A stretch of DNA of 7,783 nt. It comes from Candidatus Aerophobota bacterium (GTDB taxonomy: Bacteria > Aerophobota > Aerophobia > Aerophobales > B3-G15). This document shows positions 5,987 through 7,783 of this stretch, in pieces (the stretch's first letter is position 1; every line of letters begins with the position of its first letter). Below the pieces are notes generated by a model. It did not search any database. It saw only the letters and a program-made list of their open reading frames with translations, and was not told the DNA's origin. Both the position numbers and the translations under genes were made by a program. The stretch covers positions 1 through 7,783 of the forward strand of contig JAGGTG010000007.1 in assembly GCA_021163905.1 (NCBI GenBank), read 5' to 3'.

Positions 5987-7480
5987 CTATTTCAAAGGTG
6001 GAAGACCAAGAGATTCTCTGTACAGCTTAAGTTGTTTATCTTTTTCATAAGTATCGGTGATCTCAACCCAGGAATCATGAATCTTCTTACAGGCTACTTC
6101 TGGATCCATCTGTCCGGCTAAAACATTGGCAAGGTAAAGATCAAGATAGTCATAATACTTTGCAGTGCCCGGAATTCGTAGATCTACCAGTGCTCCTGGA
6201 TCAGTTAGAATATCCCATATAGCATTAAGATAGGCCTTTACTGAGTCTTTTGACCACCCGGCTTCAACCCATTTATCTATATTTTTAAAGTGGGATCTTC
6301 TCCAGGGATTAGCCCCGGTATATCCATGTAGACCACAAACATCATAAATACTTCTTTGAGGTGCGGTGAACCAGGTTGCAAATTTATAAGCTTCTAATGA
6401 CTCTTTGGAAATCTTAGGAATGGAGACAATCCATCCACCAAAATCAAGGAAGTTCACATGATTGTATTTGTATATCCACTTTCCCTGTTTTCTATCCCAT
6501 ACTTTATTTGCTCCGGGAAGAGGAGCATAGCCTAAAAGACCCTTTACCTTACTTCCGTATTTTTCTGGATACTGTTCCATTATTCCTATATCACCCCAGT
6601 CAATGGCCATTGCTGCATTTCCACTTACAAAAGCAATTCTTTCCTCAGAATAACCGTAGCTCAGAAGTCCAGGAGGAGCAAATTTTGCCAGTTCCTTTAT
6701 CATTTTCATTCCCTCTATCCAACCAGGAGTATTTACAAGAGGCTCCATTGTTTCCGGATCAAAGAAAAATACCCCTCGATACTTATCAGGTCCACCTGGC
6801 AGTACAGCATATTGAGCAGCAATATCCATAAGAGACCACATGGCCTGAGTCTTTCTTTTAGCAATAAAATCTATTCCATACTCAATTTCTCCATCATTGT
6901 CCCAATCCCATCCGTTGAAAAACTCGGCTATATCTCTTGCTTCTTTCCATGTCCTGGGAGGGACGTTGTAGCGATAGCCGTACTTTTCTTCAAATTTTTT
7001 CTGATATTCGGGATTTTCAAGGGCATCCTTACGATAGTAAAGCATATGGCAATCGCCGTCGTAAGGAAAGGCGTAGATTTTACCACCCCACTTGACCACC
7101 TTTTGAATAGCCAGGGTGACATCACCCCAGTCAGGATATCCATACTCTTTTATGTAATTGTCTAAACCAAGCACCCATCCTCCTCCCATTACATCACCAG
7201 CCCATCCTCCAGGATAGATAATTAGATCATAAGCTCCTGTCCGGGTGATGAAATCCATCATCATCTTATCAAACAAAGAGGAGTACGGCACTTCGATGAT
7301 ATTTATCTTCACACCCGTTTCCTTCTCATACTGTGGTTTCCAGGCTTCAATAACTCTGGTATGAGGATCGGTTATGAGAACATTGAGGGTAACATTGCGT
7401 CCACTTACAGGAAGGGCAGTGAGAAATAATCCCGAGACCAATAAAGCCATTATTACCAGACCTACAAATATTTTTCTCAT
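5987..7480 (-). CDS. ABC sugar transporter, periplasmic solute-binding protein
   Basis: Captures a sugar outside the inner membrane and delivers it to the two permeases encoded next. The 497-aa protein starts with a Sec signal: charged MRK, a hydrophobic stretch at residues 4-25, and likely cleavage after Gly27 (V-S-G). There is no lipobox Cys, so it is probably soluble in a periplasm. The rest looks like the family 1 extracellular binding proteins of CUT1 carbohydrate transporters: an early lobe around residues 30-140 with YDLIIYPGG (84-92), GKIYAFPYDGD (133-143), and many aromatic residues suited to sugar stacking. It is longer than MalE-type proteins (about 400 aa). An EF-hand-like DxDxDGxIE loop lies at residues 192-200. 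First gene of the operon, with a strong SD and a stem-loop after its stop. The ligand cannot be named from sequence. Confidence 0.92.
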   Translation of the reverse strand: MRKIFVGLVIMALLVSGLFLTALPVSGRNVTLNVLITDPHTRVIEAWKPQYEKETGVKINIIEVPYSSLFDKMMMDFITRTGAYDLIIYPGGWAGDVMGGGWVLGLDNYIKEYGYPDWGDVTLAIQKVVKWGGKIYAFPYDGDCHMLYYRKDALENPEYQKKFEEKYGYRYNVPPRTWKEARDIAEFFNGWDWDNDGEIEYGIDFIAKRKTQAMWSLMDIAAQYAVLPGGPDKYRGVFFFDPETMEPLVNTPGWIEGMKMIKELAKFAPPGLLSYGYSEERIAFVSGNAAMAIDWGDIGIMEQYPEKYGSKVKGLLGYAPLPGANKVWDRKQGKWIYKYNHVNFLDFGGWIVSIPKISKESLEAYKFATWFTAPQRSIYDVCGLHGYTGANPWRRSHFKNIDKWVEAGWSKDSVKAYLNAIWDILTDPGALVDLRIPGTAKYYDYLDLYLANVLAGQMDPEVACKKIHDSWVEITDTYEKDKQLKLYRESLGLPPLK

Positions 7481-7487
7481 TTCACTT

Positions 7488-7494
7488 CCTCCTT
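7488..7494 (-). promoter_or_regulatory. Ribosome binding site of the binding-protein gene
   Basis: The minus strand reads AAGGAGG with 7 nt to the ATG at 7478-7480. This fixes the start of the 497-aa binding protein and predicts strong translation, as expected for a transporter receptor made in excess over its permeases. Confidence 0.85.
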
Positions 7495-7495
7495 C

Positions 7496-7552
7496 TCATT
7501 TTCTCTTGTTGAGAAAAAACTTAAAGTTATTTTCTTTATTTTTATTTAGCAT
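7496..7552 (-). CDS. Possible 18-aa leader peptide ORF
   Basis: ATG to TGA encodes MLNKNKENNFKFFLNKRK, rich in Lys, Asn and Phe. The site before it is a near-perfect SD, but the spacing (2 nt after GGAGG) is shorter than normal. The stop lies 15 nt before the ATG of the binding protein, so translation of the two could be coupled. A 7-bp hairpin lies over the last codons. The composition is what AT-rich noncoding DNA gives by chance, so existence as a real peptide is uncertain. Confidence 0.2.
   Translation of the reverse strand: MLNKNKENNFKFFLNKRK
7499..7517 (-). other. Small hairpin just before the binding-protein SD
   Basis: TTTTCTC (7499-7505) and GAGAAAA (7511-7517) form a perfect 7-bp stem with a 5-nt loop, ending a few nt upstream of the AAGGAGG site. 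The stem is mostly A-U and therefore weak. It could protect the transcript 5' region or tune ribosome access. It is not followed by a U-run in the transcript, so it is not a terminator. Confidence 0.3.
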
Positions 7553-7562
7553 CACCTCCTTT
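7551..7562 (-). promoter_or_regulatory. Extended Shine-Dalgarno-like site inside the leader
   Basis: The minus strand reads AAAGGAGGTGAT, 12 consecutive bases complementary to the usual bacterial 16S rRNA 3' tail. It is far from the binding-protein ATG (about 70 nt), which has its own SD. The only nearby start codon is an ATG that begins inside the site, at 7550-7552, with just 2 nt after GGAGG. It may initiate the small ORF at 7496-7552 or act as a ribosome standby site. Confidence 0.4.
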
Positions 7563-7563
7563 T

Positions 7564-7641
7564 TTATTTTTTTGCAGCCTTGAGTGGCATTTTAACTTTT
7601 AAATGAACATCTAAATTTTGAAACAGCACTTGATGAAACAT
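7564..7641 (-). CDS. Possible 25-aa leader ORF
   Basis: ATG to TAA, 25 codons, in the transcribed leader. The peptide starts MFHQVLFQNL and ends PLKAAKK. No good SD precedes its ATG, which lies inside the palindrome at 7630-7644. Its stop is followed one base later by the strong SD-like site of the next small ORF. I recognise no family. It may be chance reading of leader RNA. Confidence 0.12.
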   Translation of the reverse strand: MFHQVLFQNLDVHLKVKMPLKAAKK

Positions 7642-7644
7642 CAA
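7630..7644. promoter_or_regulatory. Perfect palindrome in the leader, possible second operator
   Basis: TTGATG, AAA, CATCAA: two perfect 6-bp arms around three bases, about 70-80 nt downstream of the predicted start. A degenerate copy of its core is found exactly 30 bp away: ATGAAACATC at 7633-7642 against ATGAACATC at 7603-7611. Roughly three helical turns between similar sites fits a pair of protein-binding sites. As RNA the 3-nt loop makes only a weak hairpin, so a DNA site seems likelier than an RNA element. Confidence 0.35.
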
Positions 7645-7664
7645 CTTTTTACTTTACTTTTTAT

Positions 7665-7682
7665 AAATAACTACAGCTATTT
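7665..7682. repeat. AT-rich imperfect palindrome in the leader
   Basis: The 18 bases AAATAACTACAGCTATTT pair at seven of eight positions around a two-base centre. It lies in the transcribed leader just downstream of the candidate operator. It could be a second protein-binding site, but AT-rich DNA produces such symmetry by chance, so this is weak. Confidence 0.2.
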
Positions 7683-7696
7683 AAATAATCACCATT

Positions 7697-7712
7697 ATTG
7701 TAACGGTACCAT
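7697..7712. promoter_or_regulatory. Candidate LacI-family operator on the transcription start
   Basis: The plus strand reads ATTGTAACGGTACCAT. It is an imperfect palindrome centred on CpG (7704/7705), with six of eight base pairs symmetric. A CpG centre flanked by TGTAAC-like half-sites is typical of LacI-family sugar repressors. It lies at about +1 to +16 relative to the predicted start, where a bound repressor would block initiation or escape. No repressor gene is in the window, so the regulator and its inducer are unknown. Confidence 0.5.
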
Positions 7713-7718
7713 TGATTA

Positions 7719-7724
7719 ATTTTA
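7719..7724 (-). promoter_or_regulatory. -10 box of the operon promoter
   Basis: The minus strand reads TAAAAT, five of six matches to TATAAT, 17 nt after a perfect TTGACA. The spacer is almost all A and T. Transcription from here would run leftward through all seven genes and give a leader of about 230 nt before the binding-protein ATG. Confidence 0.72.
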
Positions 7725-7741
7725 TTTTAGATTTTATTATT

Positions 7742-7747
7742 TGTCAA
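7742..7747 (-). promoter_or_regulatory. -35 box of the operon promoter
   Basis: On the minus strand this reads TTGACA, a perfect sigma-70 -35 hexamer. It lies exactly 17 nt upstream of TAAAAT at 7719-7724, the optimal spacing. No other pair upstream of the binding-protein gene is as good. The predicted start of transcription falls at about 7711-7713. Confidence 0.75.
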
Positions 7748-7783
7748 GTAAGATTTTTCAGGTTCAAGAGAAATCTATTTGAC

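Noticed and set aside
6508..7165. Plus-strand ORFs at 6508-6831 and 6812-7165
   Set aside because: Antisense to the binding protein, no domain or start signal; the receptor frame has a signal peptide and strong SD.
7481..7712. Metabolite riboswitch in the long leader
   Set aside because: The region is AT-rich with only short weak hairpins; I see no conserved core of a known riboswitch class and no expression-platform terminator.
7779..7783. Divergent promoter starting at the right edge (TTGAC on the plus strand)
   Set aside because: Only five bases of a possible -35 box are visible and the window ends, so nothing can be supported.

Overview
The window holds one complete-looking operon, read right to left on the minus strand, from a promoter near position 7745 to a repeat-rich tail near position 1. 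By eye the DNA is low to moderate in GC. The proteins are rich in Lys, Glu, Ile and Arg, Shine-Dalgarno (SD) sites are mostly strong, and the binding protein has a plain Sec signal without a lipobox. This suggests an anaerobic, possibly thermophilic, diderm-type deep-branching bacterium (Atribacterota, Thermotogota or a similar lineage). That assignment is a guess from style, not from a marker gene.

Layout in transcription order: (1) 7481-7783 is a control region with a near-consensus sigma-70 promoter (TTGACA, 17 nt, TAAAAT), a CpG-centred imperfect palindrome of LacI-family type lying on the predicted start of transcription, and a leader of about 230 nt that contains a second palindrome and two tiny ORFs. 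(2) 5987-7480 encodes a secreted sugar-binding protein. (3) A strong stem-loop with a U-rich tail lies in the gap before the permeases. (4) 4981-5862 and 4127-4981 encode MalF-like and MalG-like permeases that overlap by one base. (5) 2552-4081 encodes an FGGY carbohydrate kinase. (6) 1785-2546 encodes a HAD phosphatase. (7) 818-1783 encodes a D-2-hydroxyacid dehydrogenase of the phosphoglycerate dehydrogenase type with a TTG start. (8) 128-796 encodes a ribulose-phosphate/allulose-6-phosphate 3-epimerase family enzyme. (9) 1-127 is a strongly strand-skewed region of short tandem repeats.

Taken together, a sugar or sugar derivative is probably imported by a CUT1-type ABC transporter, phosphorylated by the FGGY kinase as a ketose, and epimerised at C3 to enter central metabolism. 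The dehydrogenase and HAD phosphatase do not fit a simple kinase-plus-epimerase route and point to a side product or a less common substrate. The ABC ATPase, any sugar isomerase or polyol dehydrogenase, and the presumed repressor gene are not in the window. No CRISPR array, rRNA, tRNA, insertion sequence or phage gene was recognised.
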